DNA from: Sorex araneus
Taxonomy: Eukaryota; Chordata; Mammalia; Eulipotyphla; Soricidae
Reading direction: 5' to 3'
Assembly: GCF_027595985.1 (NCBI RefSeq)
Contig: NC_073302.1
Location: 164,903,951 to 164,967,950 of the forward strand
DNA: 64,000 nt
Shown here: one piece after another, positions 48,501-59,995 of the stretch
Numbering within the stretch: the first letter of the stretch is position 1
Layout: every line of letters starts with the position of its first letter
Notes under the pieces: model-generated
The model's database searches: none
Told to the model about the DNA's origin: nothing
Seen by the model: the letters and a program-made list of their open reading frames with translations, nothing else
Made by a program: the position numbers and the translations under genes

Positions 48501-49324
48501 GAATGATGGTCAATAATGATAATGAACACTTTGTGAGACATGGTGTTGTAAATTCCTGCATACTTATTAATGTCTAAATAGGTCCTGGCATCAGCAGACA
48601 GCAGAAATATTCAGATTCCACAAAGAAAATGAATTTCATTTTCCAAGAAATTAGAAACTTTTATCCTTGGGGGCTTAATATTTGAGGATTTACAGAAAAG
48701 AGATTGAAAAATTTGTAGATACTTTGGACTCTCATCAGTAGATGGTGAGCATGGTTGCTGATGAAAACGATTAGCATTCCATTTTTGTTGCTGTTGTTCT
48801 AATCATCTCTGACTATCCATAAGTCATGTCTTAAATAATATAAGAAAGCAATCAAGGTACTTTCCCTCTCCTACACAACAGGACTCCAAGTCTCTGAGCT
48901 TTGTTCAATCCTACCTGTTCATTGAAAAGGTCAGGGTTTTGGATAAACTGCCTTCAGTTAACGTAAGAGACACTGCATTGCTACCTAATGGGGTCATTTA
49001 ATGCTAAATCTGATAACTGCAAAGGACATTAGTAAGAGAGCAAAGATTTTATCTCATCTATCAGCCTCAAAAGCCAGTAACCTCACATAACTTTTTTTTT
49101 TTTGTTCAAGACCATTGTTAATGCTATACTTACATAATCCCTGTCTGAAGCTGCTTACGCATCTAGCCTCTCTAGTTTCTGAGGTTAATATTTTTCTCCC
49201 TGCCACCTGAGTTTAAATCAGTGCTGTATTTTTCCTAAATACATATCCTTTAAGCTGTAAGGGAAATTAGTTTAATATAATAAATCACCTGAATTTTGTG
49301 AATATTGTTATTAATTTCTATCCT
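45539..49324. other. Unique non-coding DNA
   Basis: No repeat, exon or RNA gene is recognised across this AT-rich stretch. A 96-codon frame at 45934-46224 shows no known domain. Confidence 0.45.
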
Positions 49325-49470
49325 TCATTGAATGTTTAGTATATACTAGACACTCTTTAGGTACTTTCAATATGTTAATACATTTATCCTCTATGAAATA
49401 TCTATAAAAGCATTATTATTTTCTTCATTTTATGAAAATGGAGTTTTAGGCTTACAAATTCTGATAAGGA
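49325..49470 (-). repeat. MIR element, minus strand
   Basis: TTGAATGTTTAGTATATACTAG, ACACTCTTTAGGTACTTTC, ATACATTTATCCTCTATGA and TTCTTCATTTTATGAAAATGG follow the antisense MIR 3' half. Confidence 0.7.
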
Positions 49471-49895
49471 CAGATTTCCTGATCTTTCTGGTCATGTAAC
49501 CAATATATTTGTATGTTGGAACATACATATTTTGAATTTTATGGGTAGATTCTTTTTTCAAGAATCTAAACTTTGAAAAATTTAAAACAGAATTTTTTTA
49601 CTTTGTTTTCATGGGCCCAATGAACAGCATTGAATAGCATGCATAAGACTTGGCATGCATTCTATATATTTTCTTTTATTAATTTGAAAATGAGCAAGTC
49701 CCTGAAATTCTTTGGTTTGGCTACAGATATAAAATATGAGAAAAAAATCCTTTAATAGTGTGATGACAGGGATAGATCAATTTGACTTTATAAATTCCTT
49801 CCAGGCTCTAAGATATTGTTAAAGTGACAAAGAAGAGAAAGTCATTTCTGTTTTCAGATGCAGACCCAAGCCACCCAAACTGCCTATCTCTGATC

Positions 49896-49994
49896 TGGAT
49901 CTTGCTGTTGGAGTCAGCAATGTAATGCTTTTGGTTAAGAAAAATGATGTATGGATCTTGCTGTTGGAGTCAGCAATGTAATGCTTTAGGTTAA
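49896..49994. repeat. Recent short direct duplication
   Basis: A 43-base unit at 49896-49938 is repeated at 49952-49994 with one difference (T to A near the end), separated by 13 bases. It is unrelated to the SINEs. Confidence 0.95.
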
Positions 49995-52045
49995 AGCAGA
50001 TGCTTTATATAACTTGACAAGGCAACCTGGAATTAAAGGAAATCAGGTAATGAACCTTCAGAGAGCACCTATTATGAGAGAGTCAGCATCAACTGAGTGC
50101 TAAGTCTTAGTCAGTGTTTTCAGCAAATATCTTGAAGAAATTTCTGTTTAGAAAATGAGAGAAGAAATTGATGATGGAACATTTTGCTTCTGTGAATGAG
50201 AGATTACTGATTATATTTAATCAGTAAAGAATGTACATGATAGGGTTCCTTATTTCTAGTTACTTATCTTGTTTTTGGGGAGGGGGAATATCTTCATGAA
50301 AACTGTATCACTAAAGACTAAAGTAATTTAGGATACTGAAGAAGGGTAGATACAACTAATCATTATTACTATCAGTCTCAGGTAGAAAACATTAATGGTT
50401 ATTACTGAAAAGGCAAAAAGGAGCTTGTTTCAGAAACATAAGAAGAGCAGATGAGAGTAGGAGGCAAGAGAGCCAGATACCAGTACCTCATTTATCCAAA
50501 ATTAACATACATACACATTTCCCCTTCTTATTTTCCATTCTCACATTTATTGTATATTTTTACAGTTCTTTGGATCTAGGCCTGAGACCCAGATTTTAGC
50601 CTTTTAACAAAAAGAGAATGGGAATAGTGTGGAAATATATGTTCAGTGAGAATTCCTGATTAGAGTGAAAATGGTACAGATGTGCTCTCTCTCTCTCTCT
50701 CTCTCTCAAATCTGGTGCTGGTAATAAGCCTTTGGAATAAAGCAAAGGAAGTATAAGTAAAGTCCATAGGAAGTATAAGTAGAGTCTCCATGTCTCGTAG
50801 CTAATGAGAGTTCATATAAGGCAGATGGTTACTGTGATCTTGCACATAAATCTAATGATAATTATCTGGATCAAAGGATTTATATATGGATATCACTGGC
50901 TCACATAACCATAGTGACAATTATTAGTATTTTACATTTAAGCAGACATGTTACTGCAATAGGAAGGAGGAGAGATAGTTAAAAGTGATTTTTAGAAATG
51001 TACAAAAAATACTTAGTTGTTAAAAAAGTATTTAACAGAGATTCTTTCCAATTAATATGTTAGCACTCTTTTTATACCTTATGACTTTATTTCACCCTTT
51101 ACACCAGAATATTTGAGTATTCCAAATACACTATATTCTAGAAATAGAAGGAAACGACCCTTCTTTACTCCTCTTTTCTTTCCTCTCTCCCACATTTTCA
51201 ATATTTTGTGAATTTGACCCACTTATCACCTAGAAATATGGATTCTTATTGAGAAATGTAAAGGGTCTTATGTAAGCAAACTGTAGTCAGCACAAAAGAA
51301 CCATTACATTATCTGTCTCATGTTTCCTTTAAATTGGGAAAGGTAACCTTTGAAAATCAGGGATCCAATGCTAAAATAAGGTCTGCAGCCCCGAGTAGGG
51401 TTGTCTCCCCCAATACATTGCTTTTCATTAAGGCAGTGCAATAAAACCCTCTCAGAGGTGACATGATGGATTTCATGAGTAGTAGAATGGTGAGGTTTGG
51501 AGTCATGGCTTCAGGAATCTCAGGGTTGTCCTAGGGACATTAAAACCTCATTTTGACATGGCCAATGTAATATATCAGAATATTGGAAGCAAATGTACTT
51601 TCTTCTAAATTTTGGCTCATTTAAGTATTAATATGCTTTTTGTGGTTGAAAATAAGTCATTGTCTTTCCCAATTTCATCTTAGTTGTGTTCAGCATCCCT
51701 TAAATTCTTCATTTCAAGCGGAGAATAGTCTTTGGCTAGTCAACTGACAATAAAGTTCCTCGGACTGTCATTGGGAAATTGAATTGTGGAAAATAGGCAA
51801 TTGTGGTCAAAGTAATAGCTTGAGGCAACTGCAAACATTATTGGTTTTCATATTTGGAAATAAAATATTTAAAAAAATAAAAAAGACAGAAAACAGATAA
51901 AATTGAATATGGCAGTTATAAGGGCATGATTTCCTAAGCTCTTCAAAACTTGTTGATATATTATAATTTAAACAATTTCTTTACTCTTAGAAATATTTTT
52001 TTAACAGATCAATGTTTCTGAATTTGATTTAAGAATAGATTTCTA
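49995..52045. other. Unique DNA with small repeats
   Basis: A (CT)12 tract lies at 50684-50707. A 19-base unit AGGAAGTATAAGTAxAGTC is repeated at 50746-50764 and 50768-50786. No gene is recognised. Confidence 0.5.
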
Positions 52046-52237
52046 GGGGTCGGTCAGAATGATAATACAGTGGGTAGAGTGCCTGCCTTGCATGCTTGCC
52101 TTGCATGCTGCCAACCCGATTTTGATCCGAACACCACATACAGTCCTTGAGTTGACTAGCAGTGATTTCTGAGTGCAAAGCCAAGAGAAAGCCCTGAATA
52201 TCACTGGGTGTGGCCCCAAAACAAAACAAAACAAAAG
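52046..52237 (+). mobile_element. Class I SINE, plus strand, with small internal duplication
   Basis: The head GGTCGGTCAGAATGATAATAC is followed by a doubled CTTGCATG segment (about 52087-52110), a decayed B box, GATTTCTGAGTGCAAAGCC and TCACTGGGTGTGGCCCC. The tail is AAAACAAAACAAAACAAAA. Confidence 0.85.
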
Positions 52238-53040
52238 TTGTATAATTATGATTACACGCTCACTCATACCTTAAATCTTGTGTATGTTAGTAAATCACTC
52301 ACATAGCAAGTAATTTTATGTAGTTTCTTATCCCACTATGATTTTTAATAAGGCACTAGTAAATGCTGAATGTGACTAAAAATAATCTGAAAATATTTGA
52401 AAATGAATAGAAATTTTGAAGGGCTTAATATTTCCTCTATATCCAAATCAATGGTGTTTCACTCATATTTAAAAAAACCTTACTTAAAATATATTATTTA
52501 ATTAAGTTCTTGTTGTGAGGAGACAGATGGAACAGTCAGTCTAATGTATCCTAGCTTCATAGAGATACTTATATATGCTTTAATTAGACAATGCATATAC
52601 ATTACTTTGAAAAGACATACTCTTAATTTAAAACCCAGTGGTCACTATTCTAGTTACTTTGGCAGTTCCACTTGGAAAAGTTTGTTGTAATGATGCTAGG
52701 AGTAGCTCCAATCAGAGTAATGCTGGAATTATAGACTTAAGGAGTCATAATATTGTACTTTTTCAAAACTTGAAGAGATAGTATATTGGAATTTTTTTTT
52801 CTGTATTATCATCATTACATCTCAAATCCCTGGGACATTTAAAAAATTCTCCCTAAATTATCTGTTAACTTTTGATAATCAGAATGATAACTATATTGCT
52901 GGTAAGCGTACAATGAGTTTTTAGTCTTTATTTCCTTCTCCCATTGAAGGGAGAGGAACTCAGAGGAGTACTCAGTCAAGTACACAGAGGAATACTCATT
53001 CAAGTACTCAGCATCTGGCTCTACCACTTACTCTTGATGG
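52238..53040. other. Unique non-coding DNA
   Basis: No repeat or gene is recognised. Confidence 0.45.
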
Positions 53041-53207
53041 AGGCCAGAGAGATAGTACAGGGATTATGGCACTTACCTTGCATGCTGCTAATCTGCGTTT
53101 TATCTGTGGCACTATATATGGTTCCCTGAGCTAAGAAGTAAGGAGTGATCTCCGAGCTAAGAGTAAGCCCTGAGCACTGCTGAGCACTGCTGAGTGTGGC
53201 CTAACCT
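53041..53207 (+). mobile_element. Class I SINE, plus strand
   Basis: AGGCCAGAGAGATAGTACAGG, CTTACCTTGCATGCTGCTAA, GTGATCTCCGAGCTAAGAGT and a doubled TGAGCACTGC precede TGAGTGTGGCC. The tail has been replaced by the AGAC/AC repeat that follows. Confidence 0.8.
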
Positions 53208-53258
53208 CAGACAGACACACAGACAGACAGACAGACAGACACACACACACACACACAA
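53208..53258. repeat. (AGAC)n(AC)n microsatellite
   Basis: About six AGAC units pass into about nine AC units, grown at the tail position of the preceding SINE. Confidence 0.9.
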
Positions 53259-53293
53259 TATTCTTGTAGAGATAAAGTGTATATACACATGCA

Positions 53294-53542
53294 ACACTGT
53301 AGCACTGTCGTCCCTTTGTTAATCGATTTACTCGAGCAGGCACCAGTAACGTCTCCATTGTGAGACTTGTTGTTACCGTTTTTTGGCATATCGAATATGC
53401 CACGGGTATCTTACCAGGCTCTGCCGTGCAGGTGGGATACTCTCGGTAGCTTTCTGGGCTCTTCCAGAGGGATAGAGGAATCGAACCTGGGTCAGCTGCA
53501 TACAAGGCAAATGCCCTATCCGCTGTGCTATCACTTCAGCCC
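53294..53542 (-). mobile_element. Class II SINE, minus strand, near complete
   Basis: The plus strand shows ACTGTAGCACTGTCGTCCC (tail), CACCAGTAACGTCTCCATTG, GGCATATCGAATATGCCACG, GAATCGAACCTGGGTCAGC (B box) and GCTATCACTTCAGCCC (head start). It is among the better preserved class II copies. Confidence 0.92.
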
Positions 53543-53545
53543 ATA

Positions 53546-53590
53546 TATGTGTGTGTGTGTGTGTGTGTGTGTCTCTCTGTGTGTCTGTCT

Positions 53591-53622
<32 letters not shown>
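53546..53622. repeat. (TG)n ... (CA)n ... (TA)n microsatellite cluster
   Basis: TG units (about 53549-53572), a TCTCTGTGTGTCTGTC bridge, CA units (about 53591-53612) and TATATA follow the head of the SINE. The TG and CA runs are complementary and could pair in single strands. Confidence 0.85.
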
Positions 53623-53792
53623 GTTTATAGAGATAGTCCATTTTTATGTCACCAAGTTGCATGTCCCTTCCCTAATTTTTATCTTGTTTAGTCTAAAGAA
53701 AACTCAGTCTTCAGTTCTCTATATAAAAGATAAATTATGATTTAAAATTTTTTTAAATTATTAAGCTTTCTCCCAGATTAAAACAGTTCAGT

Positions 53793-53910
53793 CTTTAGTC
53801 TTGAGAGATGGTTCAATGAAGTGAGCACATTCATTGTATGCAGGAGATCTAGATTTGATCCCCAACATCGCATGTAGACCCTGAATATGATTGGGTGAGA
53901 CCCACAAAAA
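53793..53910 (+). mobile_element. Old tRNA-headed SINE, plus strand
   Basis: TCTTGAGAGATGGTTCAATGA, CATTGTATGCAGGAGATCTAG, ATTTGATCCCCAACATCGCA and GATTGGGTGAGACCCAC can be aligned to the head and a shortened body. Confidence 0.6.
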
Positions 53911-54373
53911 TATATTCCATATTTTTGACTTGGTATATAATCCTTACATGAACCAGCTTTTGTTGATGTCTCAATTTCCTCATGTTTCTATAGAGTATGT
54001 GCTTTTTCATTTTTAACCTCTGACATCTTGTGCACACATTTTTCTCTGTCAAAAACACTTCCCTTAATTCTCCATTCTTGTCTGACTTGGTTGATAATTA
54101 TACTTTATACCCTAGCTTAAAGTTTATTACCATTAGCAAGCCTTACGAGGCATTGATTAAACCCAAAATTTGTCTTGACATTTCTCATGACCTCTTTACA
54201 TTTTCCCTCATAGGTGTCAATTTTTTGTGCTAAAATTTTAACGGGAAATATAGGAGTTGGTAAGTTCCACTGAAACATTTCATAATTTAAGATGCATTTT
54301 AACATTGTGGATTTAAAGAATGTATAATATTCCTGCACACTTGACTTCCCTATTATCTATCATCTATACTAAT
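53911..54373. other. Unique non-coding DNA
   Basis: No gene is recognised. The end (54361-54373) is the left target copy of the next SINE. Confidence 0.45.
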
Positions 54374-54632
54374 GGCTGGAGCAATAGCACGGCAGGTAGG
54401 GCGTTTGCCTTGCACATGGCAACTCGGGCTCGATTCCTCTGTCCCTCTTGGAGAGCCCGACAAGCTACCGAGAGTATCCCACCCACATGGCAGAGCCTGG
54501 CAAGCTACCCGTGTCATATTCGATATGCCAAAATCAGTAACAACAAGTCTCACAATGGAGATGTTACTGGTTCCTGCTCAAGCAAATCAATGAACAAAGG
54601 GATGACAGTGCTATGACAGTGCTCTGACAGTG
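54374..54632 (+). mobile_element. Class II SINE, plus strand, with expanded tail
   Basis: The head GGCTGGAGCAATAGCACGGC, the class II body and a tail of three GACAGTGC-type units (54602-54632) are present. The target duplication is CATCTATACTAAT (54361-54373) against CATCTATATTAAT (54633-54645), 12 of 13 matching. Confidence 0.92.
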
Positions 54633-54837
54633 CATCTATATTAATATCTATCTAAGCATTATATAGAACACATGCATGGTACAAATGTACCACAGTTACC
54701 TATATATCACATGCTATAAAATTTTATATTTTGTAATGGATATTTATGCTATCTAGAAATTCTAGTTTTACAAAACATATGTCTATGTCTCTCTACCTAT
54801 TCTCTACCTTCTTGCCCAAATATACTGCTTCTTTGTT

Positions 54838-54992
54838 TGTGGGGGAGGGAATATGGTGGTACACATTGGCTACTCCTGGCTCTGTGTTTAGGATTTCTCC
54901 TGGCAGTGCTCAGTAGACCATGTGTTGTTGGAGATAAAATATTAGCCTTCTGCATGCAAACCATGTCGAAAATTAAGCTGTCTTTCCAACCC
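54838..54992 (-). mobile_element. Class I-like SINE, minus strand, diverged
   Basis: TGGTACACATTGGCTACTCC, GTTTAGGATTTCTCCTGGCAG, CTTCTGCATGCAAACCATG and CTGTCTTTCCAACCC identify an antisense copy with a decayed B box. Confidence 0.65.
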
Positions 54993-55206
54993 ACAAAGAT
55001 ATTTCTTTAGTCACCCAATGTTATTTGACATTTCTTAGGAACAGCACACATTTTGTAATTCACTAGCTTTTAAATGGCTCTCTGGTGAGCACCTATTCAT
55101 ACCCCTAAGATTTATTTTTCAAATTTCCCTTGCTTTGTGAAGTGGTATCTTTTGGTTAGCATAATACATTGCATGTGTCTCTATTGTTTACCTTTCATTT
55201 TGTGTC

Positions 55207-55688
55207 GAAGTGAGTCTCTTGCCCAAACGCTTGGCTGTCTTGCCCGGGGCCCCTTGGAGGGGATGGGCTCCAGCTTCCCTCCCTGCCCCGAGCAGAACTC
55301 CCAGTGGCCGAAGACCACCGTAACCTAGCCACAGCCATGCTCAAGGTCCCTCTCCACACGTTTGGACAGACCTCACACATGAAGGTACCGGCAGAGGAAC
55401 CCATCAACGGCTAATATCCAGAGACTTAAAAGCAAGCTCCCAGATATCTTATAACCTACTTTTCCCTCTGGGAGGAACTCGCAAGCTACTGAGAGCTTCC
55501 TACCCACATGGGACAGCCTCGAAAGCTTCCCATGGTGTATCTATATGCCAAAGCCAGTAACCTGCTGAATCTCATTCCCCTGACCCTGAGCCTTTAGAAG
55601 CTTCTAAAATCTCAGGGATAGGATGAATGTAGAGATTACTGAGACCACTCAAGCCACTCAATGATCAATGGGATTTCGTGATTCGTGA
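55207..55688 (+). mobile_element. 482-base retroposon with a class II SINE-like 3' part and an unrelated 5' part
   Basis: An exact 14-base duplication TTTCATTTTGTGTC at 55193-55206 and 55689-55702 flanks the whole segment. From about 55465 onward it aligns with the class II SINE body: CCCTCTGGGAGGAACTCGC, GCAAGCTACTGAGAGCTTCC, ATATGCCAAAGCCAGTAAC, GTAGAGATTACTGAGACC and CAATGATCAATGGGAT. The first 255 bases are GC-rich (GTCTTGCCCGGGGCCCC, CCTGCCCCGAGCAGAACTCC) and have no tRNA-like boxes. It lacks poly(A). I do not recognise the family. Confidence 0.75.
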
Positions 55689-55851
55689 TTTCATTTTGTG
55701 TCACTTTCCTAGTTTACTTTCTGACATCTCATTAGGTTTAATGCTATGAAGCATTACATGCTGAGAACATGGCAAAAAAATTTGAGACTTCAGAACATAG
55801 GTGTATAGGTAAAAATTATGGAAAAATGCTATGTCAAAATTAATCAATGTT

Positions 55852-56000
55852 AGGTCAGAGTGACAATACAGCAGGAAGTGCACTATCCTTGCATATGGGT
55901 GACCCAGGTTCAATCCCAGAATTTCACATGGTTCCCTGAGTACTGCCAAGAGTAAGCCCTGAACACAGTGGGGCATGTGTTCAAAAACAAAGAAGAAAAA
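55852..56000 (+). mobile_element. Class I SINE, plus strand
   Basis: TAGGTCAGAGTGACAATACAG, CTTGCATATGGGTGACCCAGG, GTTCAATCCCAGAATTTCAC (B box) and GAGTAAGCCCTGAACACAG are present, with an A-rich tail. Confidence 0.82.
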
Positions 56001-56189
56001 CTTAAATATTAAAATCAGTAATGTGTTCTCAAAGGGATGTAGCTCAGCTCAATGTAGATATATGAAATACATGGAATATTAAATGCTTTTGATGTTCTTT
56101 ATGATGTCAGGTGAATCTAGAAGACCCTGAATTACTCAAGCATAAGAAAGTCTTCTGTTGGTTCTGTGGCCCCATTGAATTGTAAGAGA

Positions 56190-56232
56190 GAGATATATAT
56201 GTGTATATATATGTATATCACATATATATATT
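56190..56232. repeat. (TA)n/(TATG)n simple repeat
   Basis: GAGATATATATGTG, TATATATATGTATAT and CACATATATATATTC form an imperfect TA tract. Confidence 0.75.
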
Positions 56233-56582
56233 CACTTCAAACACAGTGGTAATAACTGGAATATAGCATGTATTCTAATATTGATAAAAATAGAATTTCC
56301 AGTATGCTAAATCCTGGAAGATATATGCAATTTGTAATTCTCACCTGAATTAATAAAGATCTCCAGGAGTGGAAAAACTTTTTCTGCCAGAGGCGATTTG
56401 GATATTGATTGCATGATTCACGGGCCATACAACACAGGCATACAGGTAGCATGCAGCTGATAATAAGCAGACATATCTACTCTGTCATGTGCAAGGGCCA
56501 GGGCGCCTGATTTTGTGAGCCTTATATGTCTCACTGGCAGATGTTCTCCACCCCTGAGCTATACAAAATGAGTGTACTCAGA

Positions 56583-56795
56583 GAGGCAGTATATCACAGT
56601 GCTTAGGACAATGACAGCAAAGTTCCTCCAAATGTGGACTTGAAACATGGTTTTGCTACTTTGGGTGTGTTATCTATCTTTGTAAACATCAATTCTTTCT
56701 TTCACCAAAGAGATAATGATAGTAACTCTCTAAGAATTGCCTTGAGCATTAAGTGAGATATGTTTGTTGAACACTTATCATTGCACTTGTGAGGA
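56583..56795 (+). repeat. MIR element, plus strand
   Basis: GTATATCACAGTGCTTAGGAC, TGCTACTTTGGGTGTGTTATC, CACCAAAGAGATAATGATAGTA and CTTGAGCATTAAGTGAGATATG keep the MIR order from tRNA end to 3' end. Confidence 0.7.
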
Positions 56796-58934
56796 AAGGT
56801 TTCAGAGTATTATCTTGTAGGAAAACTAGCTGTGACATAAATGATCCCAAGTCTAATACATAAATCTTTTAAGAGATTTTATTGTTCATTGTCAAATTTA
56901 AGGCTAAGAGAGATAAAAGAGGTCACAGTGTACAACTTTTTCTAAATTCTCAATTTTTACAAGCAACAGATTGTAAAAAAAATGTTGGAATAAGTTAGCT
57001 TTTGAGGCTATGTAAATTTTTAAAAAGTGATGGTGATAAAAGCTTTTTTATTCTCAAGATAACATGCATGAAAACAATTTGTGATTCAGGATAGCAATAC
57101 GGGTATGTCTTTAAGCCAACTAACTCTTTGTGACACATTGTCCTTGCTTCCTAAAGTGGGCCTCATCTCACTTTTAATGTGTGAAAGGAGAGATTATTCA
57201 ACACAGTGGTAGACACATTTTTGTTCTCAAGAACACTGCGATATCATTAATCTTCTGGCATGCCTGCAAAGGCGGGTTATGTGAATGCTAGTCTTATGCA
57301 AGGCTATAAATAAAGTTTAAAGAGAGAATGAGACAGAGAGAAAAGATGTTTTCCTGAAGCCTCTATTGCCACAGTACGGACCACATTAAGGGTGCAATAA
57401 CTTACCAGTAATAACACATTAAAAATCCTCTTTATGGGTTTTCAACATCTGTCTAGAAAAATCCAGACTAAAAATAGAATCTGATCTTGTAACAGCTTCT
57501 TCAAATTGGGTTATCCTAAACACTCTCCTCATTGAATAGTCACATATGACTATTTTAGAGCTATATTTTAAACTAGAGCAATGCTTTATCATGTATATCA
57601 CATGCTTAACACTCCTGTAAGATATTGCCATACACATTCATATATTATGGGGTGTATGCAAGGTGTGTGGGGTGCATGCATACGTGTGTATGTATACGCG
57701 AAGTGGCTCCTGATGGAGGTTGAAAGGTTTTCGTACAAAGTATTTTTGATTCTTTGGCTTTTGAAATATAATAAGGAAGCACACACATTTTCTTCATTGC
57801 CTTTGTTAAGAATTTCAGTCTATTTGCTGGTCTAACAGAGCCAATTTCATAATTATTCATATTTATAAGTTGAGTCACATTTGTTTTTATTTGAAAATAC
57901 TCTTAGGAATAATGCTTACATGCTAAATGCTATTAGAGAATTTCATGGATTATTATTACACTTAATGTGGACATAATTTTCTCAAAACCAGAATTTATGG
58001 TAGCATTTTTTTGTTCTGACGAAGCCCTCTTTCTGATAGTTCTTTATTGGGTCAAAGTCCTGCTAACTTCTTCATAAGAAGATGAAACACAAAATAATTA
58101 ACTTACCACCAATTTTTGTTTAGAGCTTTTTTATCCTCACCTATAGAGCATAAAAATTAAATTTAATCCACACCCTTAAATTTGTTTGTACTCTGTCTTG
58201 CCATCTATCCTTGCAAAATCTTTTAATAATGTTTTGGAACTTGGAACACAAGGCAATTTGCACATAACAAACTACAGACACTGGTAATGAAATTTCTTTA
58301 TATTCAGTTTCCAAGAGATATGTGTTGCTAGTTAAGTACCAGCAGGTTTTCAGGTTGAGTCAACGTTTGCCTTTGGAACATTCAGTTGATTGTATGGCCA
58401 TAACTTGGCTTTTCGTGACTCTCTGCTGTGCCTTAAGACTTTGAGAGGCTTCATCTGGGGGCTGATGATGAGAGTCATTTCTCTATTGGTTTTTACATAT
58501 GGCTCCGCTCTTACACATCCCACATCTGGGAGCTCATTATTTTCTGTAACAGATTAGTAGGGAACAGCAGTTTGAATTCCTCATTCAAGAAGCACACAAG
58601 GGGAATTTCCATGCTATTTGCTCCAAGAGCCAGAAAACAGAACTGTGTCTTCTTCTCAAGATATAATGGCTGTTAGGGATTATTATATCTTGACCATTAT
58701 GAGGATGTTAATATTAGTAAACTATCTTTAATAGAGTTTCAAAACTCACTGAAAATATGAATTTAGAGGATAGTAATTAAATATTTCAAGACTCATTGCA
58801 AACATGGATTTAGAGAGCACATCAGAGCCCTAATTTTCTAGAGAAAATAAAAGGAAAGATATAGAGAATAGCAATTTACACTGTGAGGGTTTTATTACAA
58901 ATCGCTAAATATGCAATTACCTATTTAATAATTA
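56796..58934. other. Unique non-coding DNA
   Basis: No repeat or gene is recognised. A GTATGTATACGTG-type patch lies near 57650-57700. The segment at about 58320-58640 has mixed composition without repeats and could be conserved non-coding DNA, but this cannot be judged from one genome. Confidence 0.4.
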
Positions 58935-59065
58935 TCATATTTTCATGAAGTAGATATTTATTGATTTCTTTATTGGACAGTGAAGGAAGCATACTAAGCA
59001 ATTTACTTACAGCCTCACAAGTGATAGAATTAGGATTTGAATCTAAGTCATTTTGATTCTCAGTC
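58935..59065 (-). repeat. MIR fragment, minus strand
   Basis: TTCTTTATTGGACAGTGAAGG, TTACTTACAGCCTCACAAGTG and AGGATTTGAATCTAAGTCAT follow the antisense MIR 5' half. Confidence 0.65.
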
Positions 59066-59295
59066 GGGATGGACACTGAACCTAGGATTTATTGGTGAAT
59101 GAAGCAAACTTTCATTTGTGAGTTTTCACCTTTTTCTCTTCAACACATTTCTTTTCTTTTCCTATTGTCTCACTCTCACAGTTCTTATTTTGCCCTTATC
59201 TAGGTTGATGCCCAATATAAATATCAACTTAAAATAATACTAGCAGTTTCTACATTTGTGATGGATGTTTGTATTTTTGTAAAAATGAATATAGC

Positions 59296-59492
59296 AGAGG
59301 TCAGAGTGATAGTACAGCAGGTAGGGAATTGCTTTGCACTTGACCAACCTGGATTACATCCAACCTGGCATCCCTTATGGTCTCCTGAGTACTGTCAGGA
59401 GTAATCCCAGTGTGCAGACCCAGGAGAAATCCATGAGCATCAGCAGATATAACCCCACAAAAGAAAAAAACAAAAACAAACAAACAAAAACA
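59296..59492 (+). mobile_element. Class I SINE, plus strand
   Basis: GAGGTCAGAGTGATAGTACAG, a head with a duplicated ACCAACCTGG/CATCCAACCTGG region, GGCATCCCTTATGGTCTCC, GTACTGTCAGGAGTAATCCC and an AAACAAAAACAAACAAAC tail are present. Confidence 0.88.
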
Positions 59493-59981
59493 ATTACAGA
59501 AAAATTTCTTCAGAATTAGCAAATGGACTTCAGACACCACAGCACACAGCATTTGGAGAATGGTGAGGGATTTTTCTGGATTCGAGAGCCATTGACTCAG
59601 AATGGGGCTGGCTTAGATCCTGGGGTATCTTGAGGTTTTCTTCTTTCATGTTTTTAAATATAAAGTGAACCCTTAAAGCAAGTTTTAAGGCAAAGCAAAT
59701 CACAAACTCTGGTCAGGGGGAGAGTTGTGGTCAGGGTGGGACAAAATGTAACTACTTTGATTGGTGACTCACAAGCTGTTTTAGGATGTTCTGAACAAAT
59801 TACAAAAATCTTAGATTTCCCTGCTCCGATTTTAGATTTATCCCTTCTACCAGAAAGGCAAGGCATGGTCACAAAATGTTTGGGATTCCATTTCTTCTCA
59901 TTCCTCTTGCATGGAGCTGCTTTCTGCTCAGGAGATGAGGTTCTGCAGCCTGCAGTAGGACAGGACTATATGGTGATGATC
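59493..59981. other. Unique DNA before the SUMO2 pseudogene
   Basis: No repeat or gene is recognised. Overlapping frames on both strands have no protein signature. Confidence 0.45.
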
Positions 59982-59995
59982 CAGACCTCATTATT

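Noticed and set aside
53208..53258. CRISPR-like regular repeats
   Set aside because: These and all other tandem arrays here are simple microsatellites with no unique spacers, and the genome is mammalian.
58320..58640. Possible conserved enhancer
   Set aside because: The impression rests only on the lack of repeats and mixed composition; no comparison is available.
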